Below, piece by piece: positions 48,060 through 58,541 of a stretch of 64,000 nucleotides of DNA. The stretch is from Escallonia rubra (taxonomy: Eukaryota > Streptophyta > Magnoliopsida > Escalloniales > Escalloniaceae), in the NCBI GenBank assembly GCA_033065855.1, contig JAVXUO010000253.1:62001-126000 (forward strand), given 5' to 3'. A program made the position numbers and the translations under genes. Numbering within the stretch: position 1 is the first letter of the stretch; each line of letters opens with the position of its first letter. Under the pieces are notes generated by a model. That model was not told where the DNA came from. It made no database searches and saw nothing but the letters and a program-made list of their open reading frames with translations.

Positions 48060-49015
48060 GTTAGAAAATTTTAACCCTAATTCACCCTAATTAAACTTAA
48101 TTAACCCCGATTAACTGTAATTAACCCCGATTAATCGTAAATAACCCTGATTAACACATTCGTTGGTAACCCTAATTAACCCTGATCAACCCTAATTAAC
48201 TCCGATTCACCCTAATTAAACATAATTAACCTGGATTCACCCTAATTAAACTTAATTAACCCTAATTAACCCTAATTAGCCCCGATTAACCATAATTAAC
48301 CCCGATAACCACAATTAACTCTGATTCACCCTAATTAAACCACATTAACTCTTATTAAACCTAATTAACCTTGATTCACCCTAATTAAACTTAATTAACC
48401 ATGATTAACTGTACCAAATAATTGTTTTACCGAACCTAAATAGCTCAAAGCAACTGCAAATTAGTGGCAAGAAAATGGAGTTGTGGACATTTTACGCTAA
48501 CTTCCAACTAGATACACAGTACTGAGTCATGTATAAAAGCGAAACCTTTGGGCTCTTTAATATTAAGCATCCTTGTACCTCTGAATCTTCCAACTTCACT
48601 CGATGATTGGACAAACCATGAAGGAAACTCTATTCTCACTCCCTAAAATCATGCAAACAAGGTACTGGAACACGAAATAGAGTTAACTGGGTTTAATTAG
48701 ACTTAATTAGGGTTTAATTAAAAGCTAATTAAGGTGAACATGCCGAGTTAATGTGTTAATTAGGGCTAGTTGAGCCTAATTAGAACATATTACGGTTAAT
48801 TACCCTAATTGGGATTAATTAGGGTTTGTCTATGATTTATCAGGACAATCAGGGTTTAATTAGGCTAATCAACGGTAGTTAGGGCTAATTAGAGATTAAA
48901 TTAACAGTAAATTAGGGTTAATCAATTTTAATTAGGGCTAATCGGAGTTAGTTGGGTTGAATTAGGAATAATTACTGTAAACTAGAGTTTAATTAGGGTT
49001 AATCAGTTTTAATTA
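48060..49015. repeat. Opposed arrays of a degenerate CCCTAATTAA decamer
   Basis: From about 48065 to 48415 the plus strand repeats CCCTAATTAA and close variants (ACCCTGATTAACC, CCCGATTAACC). From about 48685 to 49015 the inverse word TTAATTAGGG predominates. The two arrays face each other across about 270 bases of different sequence, so they could fold into a long imperfect stem. The word resembles, but is not, the plant telomere repeat (CCCTAAA). Confidence 0.85.
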
Positions 49016-49222
49016 GGCCGCGTGAGCAGCCTCCCCGGTACGACTGCACGTGCCGTGATAAAAGTGTTCCCACCCCCCTCTGCCCCTCCACCGACGCAGA
49101 CACCGAGCGACCGTTGTTACACGAGAACGAAATCCGTCGCATTGCTGCACAAGAGGACGAAATTCGTCGCATTGTTGCAGAGGTGTATAGGATGATCACG
49201 GCGCATAATCAGGTACAACCAC

Positions 49223-50633
49223 TGTAATACCCCAAAATTTTCCTTTCTTGTGTTTTAAGTTAAGCTTTAAAAAAAATTTTTTTTGATGAATAGTACTTTC
49301 AGCCGAATGAATAGTACTTTTAGTCGAATCTAAACCTTTTAGTCGACTAAAGGCACTTTTAGTCGACTGAAAGTCACTTTTTAGTCGAATTTAAGGGTTT
49401 TAGTCGAATTTAAACTTTTTAGTCGAATTAAAACTCTTTTAGTCGACTGAAAGGCACTTTTTAGTCGAATCTAAACCTTTTTAGTCGAATTAAAACCATT
49501 TTAGTCGAATGAAAACTCTTTTAGTCGACTGAAAGGCACTTTTTAGTCGAATCTAAACCTTTTAGTCGACTAAAACTCATGTTCCTTCGAATGAATAGTG
49601 TAATTTTACCTTCATATAAATAGTTTCTTTATTTTTCTTTCTAGCCCTTTTGTTCTCGATTTCTTGCTCCTTTGCGGCGGAGAGAGAGAGAGAATAGGAG
49701 GCTTGGGAAGCTCATTGGTGCTTTAAGGTTTTCTTTGGTTCAAAAGCTTGTTTGAGGTAAGGGTTTATACGATTTTTGCTGTGGAAAGGTATCTTCGAAA
49801 ATCCGAAGGCTTATACTTTCGTCACTTTTGATTCATCTATGCTCGTTTGTAATTGATTGCTCCACTTTTGCCTTCTTGAGAACATTGTTCACCCTTTCTC
49901 ATTTGTGCCTTAATGATGCTCAACTTTGAATTTGTACATTTGTGACCGTCAATTTAAGATTGACATTGACTATGTTGAACAACTCTCAACTTGAGAGGGT
50001 CCTTTGGACACATATTTGTTATACTAGAGAGCCAAAGCCTCCTAGTACGCTCCGGAGCACGCGTTTGATGTTTGTATGTTTGGTTCGACATTTGGGTCTT
50101 ATGACCACCATAGTCATCCCATGTTTGTAGCATACCCTACATATTATTGAAATGTGTTTTGGGTTAATTGCTAATCTTTGATACTTCGATATATATTGTT
50201 ATTAGATTATACCTTTATTGCTTGACATCTTACCATTGTCTACCCTACTGGGCTATTTGAGCTCACCCCTTTGTCTTCTTACCTTGCCTTTGCCACAGGT
50301 GAAGGAAGTGACTCTTGATTCTTATGGCAGCGTTGGAGCTATGAGATTTTGCTTTTGGTTTGATAAACTTTGTAGTTTATTTCTTTTGGGAACTTTACCC
50401 GGTTGGGGTAATTTGATAGAATTGTTTTGTATATCTATTTGTCCGCTGCGATTAGAAATCCTTTTGTATGGGCATATTTTTGGGAACGCGTTGTAATAGA
50501 CTTTTGTTAAATATGGTAATACTTTATGTTTGGAGGCTTTTAGTGCTCTGTTTATACCATCATCATCTATATGGTAATAGTATATCACGAGGTTTGCTTT
50601 GAAGTCGCGGCCTCCCGGTTTGGGGGCGTGACN
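49223..50633 (+). mobile_element. Solo LTR with tandem TAGTCGA repeats
   Basis: Starts TGTAATACCCC and ends GGGGGCGTGAC plus an undetermined base (the only N of the window, at 50633, probably the final A). It is flanked by the perfect 5-bp duplication ACCAC (49218-49222 and 50634-50638). It has a TATA box, TATAAATAG, at 49615-49623. No internal region or second LTR is present, as expected after recombination between two LTRs. The termini resemble those of Ty3/gypsy elements with TGTAA...GTGACA ends. Confidence 0.9.
49270..49590 (+). repeat. Tandem array of TTTTAGTCGAATCTAAAC-type units
   Basis: About 15 units of roughly 18-22 bases, each built on TTTTAGTCGA followed by variable ATCTAAACC, CTAAAGGCAC or ATTAAAACTC. 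It lies upstream of the TATA box of the solo LTR, where retrotransposon enhancer repeats often lie. Promoter function is inference. Confidence 0.85.
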
Positions 50634-50983
50634 ACCACTATATACGTTTAGTAAACACTACATACAATTGCTATCTATATTAATGTGTTCGTGCCTTTAC
50701 ATGCAGGACACTGCTGCTGGACATGCCGAGCCGAATCCAGATCACAGTGCCCCCGTGGACGAGGATCAGCATGATCCAGATCCGAGACTCGCCAACCCCT
50801 GATCTGCCCTTCCCCTCCTAGCTATTTGTATCTCGTTTCTGTGGGCCCCCCCCCCCCCCCTCCTTGTACTCCCCTCCTCTACTCTATTGTACCCCGCTCT
50901 CGTGCCCTCCTGAACTTTGTATACATTTTATTTATCGAATAGTATAGAATCCATTCTTTATATATATGTGTTGAATCTGTTTT

Positions 50984-51025
50984 AGGGTTAAATAATTGCT
51001 GATGGATCAGCAATTATTTAACCCT
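50984..51025. repeat. Perfect palindrome, 20-bp arms, 2-base loop
   Basis: AGGGTTAAATAATTGCTGAT, two G bases, then its exact reverse complement. It lies 180 bases after the stop codon of the CACTA coding remnant and about 100 bases before the right subterminal repeats. Confidence 0.95.
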
Positions 51026-51267
51026 ATCGTGCGCTGAGAAATATTTGCTGGATTGAGAATGATTGTTGAGAATTTGTAATTACAGGTTTGGGTATTAAAA
51101 AAATATTTAAAAATAGTTTGAGTTTTAGCGACGGATTTTATTTCGTCGCTAAAATTCTTACATTTTCGGTAAATAAATGACTTTTAGCGACGACAGTTCC
51201 GTCGCTGAAAGGTTTAAACGATAACTTTTAGCAACGAACATTTCGTCGCTAAAAGTGTCTGTGGAGA

Positions 51268-52440
51268 GAGATAAGTTAATAAACCAATTGGAATTTCTCA
51301 GAATTAAAACAGAAAAAGAGATGAAAAATATGGACATGGAGGCAACGTTTGAAATCACTTCCAGTTTTGGTTTTATGTTTCCCAAAAACCAAAAACCAAA
51401 ACCAGTTTATTTTTTATTTTTACAAAAACAAATGGGTGTTTGATTACCCAATTTTTATTTTGAGTTTTTTCTTTTGGTTGTTTGATATCCCAGTTTTTAT
51501 TTTGAATAGTTTCTTTGGTGGTGGTTTGTAGTGGCGATGGTGGGGCGTGGCGGTAGTCGGCAGCTGTGGCCGACTGTGGCCCGCCAGAGGTGGTCGCCGG
51601 CGGCTGTGGCGGTTGCGGTGGCTGAGGCTGTGGCCTCAAAATAAAAATCAAATTGAAAACCCAAAATCCTAAATGGGAGTTTTAAAAAACAACCCTGTTT
51701 TAAAATCTAATTTTCAAAACTAAAGACAAAAAATGAAAATTTGTGTGTCAAACGCGTCTCTAGTTTACAAAACTGGAGAAAAACTGAAAATGAAAACATT
51801 TTCAAATGGAGCCGGAGTGTTTAAAAGAAAAGAAAAATAGAAATAGAATGGTAGAGGATACAATGGATGCCAGTATGGGGGTCGTCCAAAAAATGCAATA
51901 AGTCATTCGTTATTGCCCTCCTGATAGGGTCATGTCCAGTGAAAGGCGATAAATTCTTTTGGACGAGGAAGAGTGGAACGTGAAATTGTTTATAGAACAA
52001 TATGATTTTGCCTAAATTAAAAGTTGTATGAGCGAGAACAAAATCTACTGCCGTAAATATTTGATAATTGCAATATAAGATTGTGTAATTTAAAATGTTG
52101 TTGTATTATGAGGTTCTTATTAATTTTGAGCACAAGACTTTATTACTCTATTTCAGAATGGTTTACAACCTATGAAACCGTGCTTTTCCTATAATAGAAA
52201 GCAAAAAGAGGGGTCCAGATCAGAAAGCGCCCGCAACTGGGGCATCTTTGGCCAACATCGAACACGTGAGCGTGGGAACAATAACAATAGAGCTTAATTC
52301 TATAGGGAAGACTTAAGAGAGTTGGTAGTGCTTCTAAGGGAAGTTGTAGCAACTCCAGTAGCGCAACCAATAGCTGATACTGCGACGGTTCAAGTAGAAG
52401 AGAAGAAAGAATGTAAATTTGAGGACTTCCAAGATGACCG
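51268..52440. other. Spacer with a possible MITE
   Basis: Between about 51350 and 51815 the sequence is rich in TTTTGGTTTT / AAAACTGAAAA words, and its ends (TTTGAAATCACTTCCAGTTT... and ...AAAACTGAAAATG...TTTTCAAA) are loosely inverted, resembling a known style of MULE-related MITE. The match is weak and no target duplication is secure. The rest shows no gene or 5' LTR for the element that follows. Confidence 0.35.
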
Positions 52441-53215
52441 CCCAGTGAATTCTACTGGGACGATGATCCGATAAAGGCGGTCACTTGAATTAAAGGAATT
52501 GAGAAAGCGTTTAAAAAATTGGGATGTGAGAAGCACAAAAAGTATTTTGCCATTTATATGTTGAGAGGAGCAGCAAGCTATTGGTGGCATGTGCAGAAAC
52601 AGGTGGAAGAGGGGAGAAGGACTAATCGGACTTATGTCACGTGGAGTGGATTTAAACGGTTATTTAATGAGAAATATTTCCCTTTAAACGTGCAGAACAA
52701 GCTAAAGACCAATTTTTTTTGGTTTGAAGTAAAAGGATAAAACGATGGACGAGTATATCCAGGAGTTTGATGAGTTGGCACGCTTTGCCCCTCATCAGGT
52801 GATCAAAGAGGATTGCAAAGCTAGGCACTTTGAACAAGGTTTAAGACAACCCTTGAGGAGGATAGTGAAGATTTTTTAACTCAATAGTTTTGCTAAGGCT
52901 ATGGAGAAGGCGTTGTCAGTAGAAGCGAAAAACAGGGAAGTACGGGAGGAAAGGAAGGAACAAGGAAGGAAAAGTAGTAGAAATTAAGATCAGAAAAGGA
53001 ATAGTGGGCAGAAACTCAAAAAGAGGTCTGATGAAGGAAAGTCTGGATAATCTGAACAAAAAGGCAAAGTTCGAGAATGTAGGCGTTGTGGACTAAAACA
53101 CAAGGGCACGAATTGTATAAAGGCAACTGGAGCATGATTTAAGTGTGGCAAGCAAGGCCACCGAGAAAACGAATGCAAAACTGAATCAACGGGCTTGTTT
53201 GAGTGTCAAAGGTAG
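52440..53215 (+). pseudogene. Gypsy gag with CCHC knuckle, broken
   Basis: A 73-codon frame (52519-52740) has RGAASYWWHVQKQVEEGRRT and TWSGFKRLFNEKYFP, the capsid core. A frame change is followed by QEFDELARFAPH (about 52765-52800). The zinc knuckle is at about 53076-53180, read as FKCGKQGHRENEC with a TGA where the preceding cysteine should be, after a first half knuckle RRCGLKHKGTNC. The 5' LTR and leader are missing, so the element is 5'-truncated. Confidence 0.85.
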
Positions 53216-53231
53216 GACAAAATGCAAATGA

Positions 53232-53702
53232 GTGTCGCAAGAGGAAGATAATGGCCATAGAAGGAAGCCACTGGTGGTGGGTCGTGCTAATGCCATGGAC
53301 TTAAAGGAAGTCATAAGGTCTAAAGATGTGGTGAAAGGTAATTTTCCTGTTTGCTCTCATAAAGCTCTTTTTTTGTTTGATTCAGGTGTTACCCATTCTT
53401 TTGTTTCATTAACATTTGCCAATAAACTAAAAGTACCATGTCAGTTACTCGATGATGTACTTGATGTGAATATACCTAGTGATAATTCCCTTATCGCCCC
53501 AAAGATATATAAAGAATGTCTGATTCATGTCTTCGGCCAAACCTTCTATTCCAATCTCATACCCTTGGATTTAGGAGACTTATTTTATCCTCGGAATGGA
53601 CTGTTAGCTGCACATCATGCTAATGTGGATTGTCATCGTATGTTAATAAAAGTGTCGGTACCCAACAACCTGAAGTCGTTATTCAAGGAGATAAGGCGAT
53701 AA
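53232..53702 (+). pseudogene. Gypsy aspartic protease
   Basis: A 156-codon open frame with ALFLFDSGVTHSFVS, the retroviral-type protease active site (DSG, with V in place of the usual A). Further on are YKECLIHVFGQTFYSNLIPL and a WL/ANHA-like block (LLAAHHANVDCHRM) that precedes the RT linker. It ends where RT should begin, in another frame. Confidence 0.88.
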
Positions 53703-53819
53703 GACCTCCTTATTTAATATCCTCTTTAAGAGCTCGTCGTAATCTTCTTAGTGGATGTCGAGGCTACCTAGCACGTGTGTATGATATATGTGCAAGTGAA
53801 CTGAACCTCAACTAGAGCA

Positions 53820-54580
53820 GATGCCAGTGGTTGGTGAGTTTCTGGACATTTTTTTTGGAAGACCTTCCACGTTTACCACCCAGACCGGGAAGTAGAGTTC
53901 AGTATCAATCTGGTTCCTAGAGCTAGCCCTACATCTAAGACTTCTTATAGGCTAGCACCCTCTGAAATGAATGAGTTGAAAGTGCACTTCGAAGAATTAC
54001 TTAAATTAGAATTCATCGGTCCCAGTGTATCACCCTAGGGAGCTCCGATGCTGTTCTTAAGGGGTCCATGAGATTGTGCATCTATTATCGAGAGTTGAAT
54101 AAGGTATCAATCAAGGATAAATATCCATTGCCTCACATAGATGACATTTTTTTTTAGTTACAAGGTGCTAAGTATTTTTCTAAGATTGACCTTAGATCGG
54201 GTTATCATCAGTTAAAGGTGAAGGAGAGTGACATTGTTAAGACTGCCATTAGAACCAGGTATGGACAATATGAATTTTTGGTATTGCCATTTGGATTGAC
54301 TAATGCCCCTGTGGCCTTTGTGGATTTAATGAATCAAGTCTTTTGAGGATATCTCGATCATTGTGCATCGTCTTCATCGATGACATCCTAATTTACTCTA
54401 AAAGCAAAGAAAAACATGCCCAACATCTAAGGCAAGTCTTACAAATATTAAGGGAACACAAGTTGTATGCCAAATTCCAAAAATGTGAGTTTTTTGCTAG
54501 AAAAAGTGCAATTTTTGGGACTTATTGTGACGAGCGAACGAATATCAGTAGATCCAGAAAAAGTTGAAGTGGTGTCAAAC
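53820..54580 (+). pseudogene. Gypsy reverse transcriptase, broken
   Basis: Readable blocks in order: the [10 protein letters not shown] linker; a block with [12 protein letters not shown] and SVSP (followed by a stop in place of W); [32 protein letters not shown]; and a 74-codon frame (54343-54567) with [15 protein letters not shown], the catalytic FIDD strand. At least three frameshifts or stops separate them. Confidence 0.88.
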
Positions 54581-54699
54581 AAGGAGCATCCAACAATCGA
54601 TGTTCGAGGTTCATAGCTTCCTAGGCTTAGCTAGATACTGCTGAAGATTTGTTAAGGATTTATTTAAGATTGCCTCCCTACTAACAAATTTGACCAGAA

Positions 54700-55170
54700 A
54701 GAATGTGAAATTCAATCGAACGGAGAAGTGTGAGCACAATATTCGGAGTTGAAAAAGGGGTTAGTAACAGCACCCGTTCTTACATTGCCATCTGGATCTA
54801 ACGAATTTGTTATCTATAGTAATCCATCTCGAGATGGGCTAGGGTGTGTTCTCCTATAAAATGGAAAGGTAATCGCTTATGCATCGAGAGAACAGAAAAT
54901 CTATGAGAAGAATTATCAGACATGACCTAGAAATGGCAGTAGTATGTTTGACTTGCTAATCTAGAGACATTATCAATATGGTGCGACATGTGAGATCTAC
55001 ACAGATCATAAGAGCCTAAAGTATATTTTCACGCAGAAGGAGGTTAACATGTGACAGAGGAAGTGGCTAGAACTCCTTAAGGATTATGATTGCTCCATAT
55101 TGTACCACCCCGAAAAAGCAAATGTGGTGGTAAATGCCTTGAGTAAAAGAAAATGGAAAACCTAGCTTAA
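54700..55170 (+). pseudogene. Gypsy RNase H, broken
   Basis: Blocks ...APVLTLPSGSNEFVIYS..., VIAYASRE, YGATCEIYTDHKSLKYIF and [17 protein letters not shown] appear in order with stops between them. DHKSLKY is the hallmark of the gypsy RNase H. The same segment occurs inverted at 43405-44060. Confidence 0.85.
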
Positions 55171-55249
55171 ATGAATACCAGACAGAGAGCTATCATAGAG
55201 GATTTAAACAAGCTCGAAATTGATATTTGAATAACAAGAGAAGGGAGCA

Positions 55250-56703
55250 GTTGTCTTTTCCATGTGGAAATCCAACCTGCACTACTCGATCAAATTAAGG
55301 AAGCTCAAAACCAAGATGAGAAGTTGCCTGCTATCCAAAGACGATTTGAAAAGAATGAAATAAAAATGTTTGTTGCGATGGAGAAGGAACTTACATATGT
55401 GAAGGTCGAGTATATGTTCCATCTAACGATGAATTCAAGAAAAAATTATGACTGGTGCTCATAACTCTAAGTACTTAATTCACCTAGGAGAGACAAGATG
55501 TATCGAGATTTATGGCAAAATTCCTGGTGGCTAGGTATGAAAAAAGAGATATTGGAATTCATATCAAAATATATGACTTGTTAGCGAGTAAAAGTTGATC
55601 ATAAAAACATAACAAAACAAGTGCAACCATTGCCTATCTCCGAGTGGAAGTGGGACTATATTGCCATGGAGTTTGTATCCAGTTCCCTGAACGACTAATA
55701 GATTTATGTCAATCTGGGTTATAGTGGATCATTTGAAAACAACAACTCTATTTGTTCCCATAAGAAAAGGGTACTTAAGAAGCAGTTAGCTCGAATCTAT
55801 ATTAAAGAACTAGTCAACTGTTATGGAGTACCGGTAACTATTGTGCTTGATAGGGACACCGGGTTCGCCTCAAGGTTCTGGAGAAGTTTTCAAGAAGAAA
55901 TGGGAACTAAATTAAGCATAAACACAGCGTTTCATCCACAGACGGATGGTCAGTCAGAGCATACGATCCAAATAATGTGAGATATGTTAAGAGCTTTTGT
56001 TGTAGATTTTGGCAAAAAGTGGGAAGAACAGTTGCCCTTAATTGTTCTTGTATATTGATAGTTACCACACACAAGTGTCGAAATGGCCACATACGAAGCA
56101 TTGTATGGTAAAAAATGTCGCACCCCAATTTGTTGGGACATAGTGGGAAAAAGAAAGTTATCCAGTACAGAGTTAATCAAAGAGACGGAAGATAAAGTCA
56201 TAATTATACAAGAAAGGATTCGTATTGTGCAAAGTAGGAAGAAAAACTCTGCTTACAAAAGACGAATATCATTGCAATTAAAGGTCGGTAACCTTCTGCT
56301 TTTGAAAGTATCACCATGGAAGGGGATTATACGATTCGGGAGGAGGGAAAGTTGAATCCTAGATCCATCGGAGTTCAAAATCCTGTCAAGAATCCAAACG
56401 AAAGCATATAAGCTTGAGCTACCCCAATGATTGAACCATTTACACAATATATTCCTTGTGTCCATGCTAAGAAAGTATGTTCCTGATCCTTCACATATAA
56501 TAAGACTGGAGCCAGTTGAGATCCCAGACAATCTCTCACACCAGGATGTACCATTTAGAAGTGGTTGATAGGAAGGAGCAAGTTCTTCACTATAAATTTG
56601 TGCAGGTGGTCAAATTGATTTGGAGGAATCACAAATTAGAAGAAGCCACCTGGGAACTCAAGGCCTTAATGCCGCAGAGATACCTACACTTGTTTGCAGA
56701 TTA
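55250..56703 (+). pseudogene. Gypsy integrase and chromodomain, broken
   Basis: It begins with a 66-codon frame (55264-55464). A zinc-binding region follows (about 55450-55600), then WDYIAMEFV (about 55650), the first catalytic Asp region, TAFHPQTDGQSEHTIQ (about 55925-55970) with the catalytic Glu position occupied in a shifted frame, a YEALYGKKCRTPICW block (about 56090-56140) and a C-terminal chromodomain (about 56560-56703; WRNHKLEEATWELKALM). This tail is of the Tekay type. Several frame breaks are present. Confidence 0.88.
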
Positions 56704-56754
56704 AGGTAATACACTGTAATCTCGAGGAAGAAAATTTTCTTAAGGGGGAAGGAG

Positions 56755-58541
56755 TTAATTTTAGTTATTAATTAATTAAAAAAATTTGCACGGCTTTGTG
56801 GCTACTGGGCAGCCACAAGCCCCAAAAAAATTGCCACCTAAAATTCTTTTGCAGTGAAGTGTGTGCATGTCAAGCAAAAGGCAGAGTGAGGTGTCTTTGA
56901 AGGGAATATTTAAGGGGAGGTTGAGGTGGGTAATTGAGGGAGGTCTAAGAGGAAATTTTTTGGAAGAAGAATTGAATTCGGTAGAAGTGAGAGGGAAAAA
57001 CAAGTCAGAGGAATTAGGAGGCAATTTGGTAAATTTTTTAAAAGGATTTAGGCCCTAAAAGTAGGGTTAAATCACAGATTTTGTTAGTGGTGTTTTTGTA
57101 TGTAGTTTGTGGGATTATTTAAGCACTTGTTTAGCACATGTTTTAGGTGTGATTAAGGGGCTTTTAGGATAGAAATTCAGTGTCTCATTTGTGACTGTCG
57201 GTGTGTTTTAAGTTGCAGTGTGTGTGTGTGTACGCGCTCGAGCATGTGTGTGTGTTCAGTAACAGTGGTGTGTGCATGTGTGTGTTGTATAGATATATTT
57301 ATCAGTGTATGTGAGGGGATTGGGGTAGCATTGGTGAGTAGTTGAGTGTGCTTTGTGTGTGAACCATAAGGTGAGTGTGTGTATGGGGAAGGGGGAATCA
57401 GAGTGCACAAGAGTGTGTGTTCTTGAGTGTGTGTATGTGTTCATAGGGGACTAGGCAGTGTGTGTTGGTGGAAAGTGTGTGTGCATTATGCACATCAATG
57501 TGTGTGCAGCAGGAGTGTGTGTGTGTGGAATATTGGTGTGTGCACAAATGAGGAGGTGCATGTATGTGTGGTGCATCAATGTGTTTTGTGTGTGTGTGTG
57601 TGTGTGTGTGTTTAAGAAAGTGCAAGTGTGTCTATAATGCAGTAGAGTATTGGTGTGTGTTAAGCGTGCTATTTCCTGAAAATGTTGTGGGTGTGAATGC
57701 AGCTGTTTGTGTGAGTGTAGCAGCATAACTGATGTGTGTTTGAGTGTGCTTGAGAGAGTTGGTGCAGTGTGTGTGTGTGTGTGTGCGTGCGCACGCACGT
57801 GAGTATGGAAGTTATAAAGGGAAGCTTGCTTTACTTTGTGCTTTCGCAATTCTCTTGCAGCTCGGGTTGTGCTTAGAATAACGAGTTTTATGATGACGAC
57901 AGTCCATCGCAACCAACCAAAAGAAGCCTAACTAACTTGTTCTAACAAATAAGCCAAAAGGAAGAGCCTTATCCTAAGGTTCTCTTGTGTGCAATTTATG
58001 TGTGTTGGTGTGCGTAATGTAGGTGTTTATGTGTTGAATCTGTTGGCGTAATTGGTGTGGGTGTGTGTGTGTGTGCGCGTGTGTTAGGGTGTGATCTGGG
58101 AGTGTTTAGTGGGGAAGCAGTGCAGTGTGTGTGTGTGTTTAAGGTGCAATTGTGTGTGTGTGATCTAGGTGTTTAGGAATAGGAAGTGTAAGTGTCACTA
58201 AAAGTCATTAACTTTTAAGCTTTTCAAACTTTATTCTTAAAAAGTAGTTTTGCCCTGATTTTGGCCAAGTGTAAAAGAGTAACCCCCATTATATTTAAAA
58301 GATCTACAATGTGGGATTTTCTGAGAATTTTTTTTTTTTAGTCGTAAAAGATGCCAAATAATTTTATTTGTGAAAACATGTTCTTGATTTATTAAATATA
58401 TCAAATCATTATTTTTTTCGTTAGAAATTTTAGGAGACCTTATGGTATTAATATACTTCAGTGTCTAAAGTTTCTTGGCATTTCGATCCCAGTTACTATT
58501 TTTAACAGTGTTGGTTTTTTTAGCGCTAAATTTAAATATCA
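56755..58541 (+). repeat. 3' LTR of the gypsy element, left part
   Basis: It follows a polypurine tract (TTAAGGGGGAAGGAG, about 56739-56754). Its first bases appear partly deleted compared with the copy at 45745. It is very rich in (GT)n from about 57180 to 58170. The segment 58200-58541 is similar to an internal part of the solo LTR inserted next to it, showing that the two LTRs belong to related families. It continues at 60817. Confidence 0.75.

Larger units (their letters stand above)
49093..50802 (+). pseudogene. CACTA-borne coding remnant, two exons split by a solo LTR
   Basis: The first exon (readable from about 49079, ending 49212 before GT) contains ERPLLHENEIRRIAAQEDEI and continues RRIVAEVYRMITAHNQ. 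The second exon (50707-50802, after AG) reads DTAAGHAEPNPDHSAPVDED and ends ...RLANP with a TGA. Both are in frame across the splice. The acidic/arginine-rich coiled segment followed by a short acidic tail is what many plant CACTA-associated transposase ORFs end with. The core of the protein is missing. The intron holds the whole solo LTR. Confidence 0.5.
47270..51264 (+). mobile_element. CACTA transposon, decayed, with a nested solo LTR
   Basis: The left end CACTACAAGAAAAAGTGT is the standard terminal inverted repeat start of plant CACTA (En/Spm) elements. Subterminal words of the type TTTAGCGACGGA...CCGTCGCTAAAA fill 47290-47560 and recur at 51125-51258, as expected near the two ends. The right terminal repeat is degraded: GTGTCTGTGG stands where ...CTTGTAGTG is expected, so 51264 is approximate. 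AGA flanks both sides (47267-47269 and 51265-51267), which fits a 3-bp duplication but could be chance. Inside are opposed telomere-like arrays, a coding remnant (49093-50802) and a solo LTR. The LTR adds 1.4 kb, so the element itself is about 2.6 kb and non-autonomous. Confidence 0.75.

Noticed and set aside
51350..51815. MITE with TTTTGGTTTT-rich ends
   Set aside because: The ends are only loosely inverted and the words are low-complexity; kept only as a possibility within the spacer entry.
57177..57912. Similar histidine/threonine-rich frames up to 153 codons
   Set aside because: Same reason: GT-rich LTR sequence.
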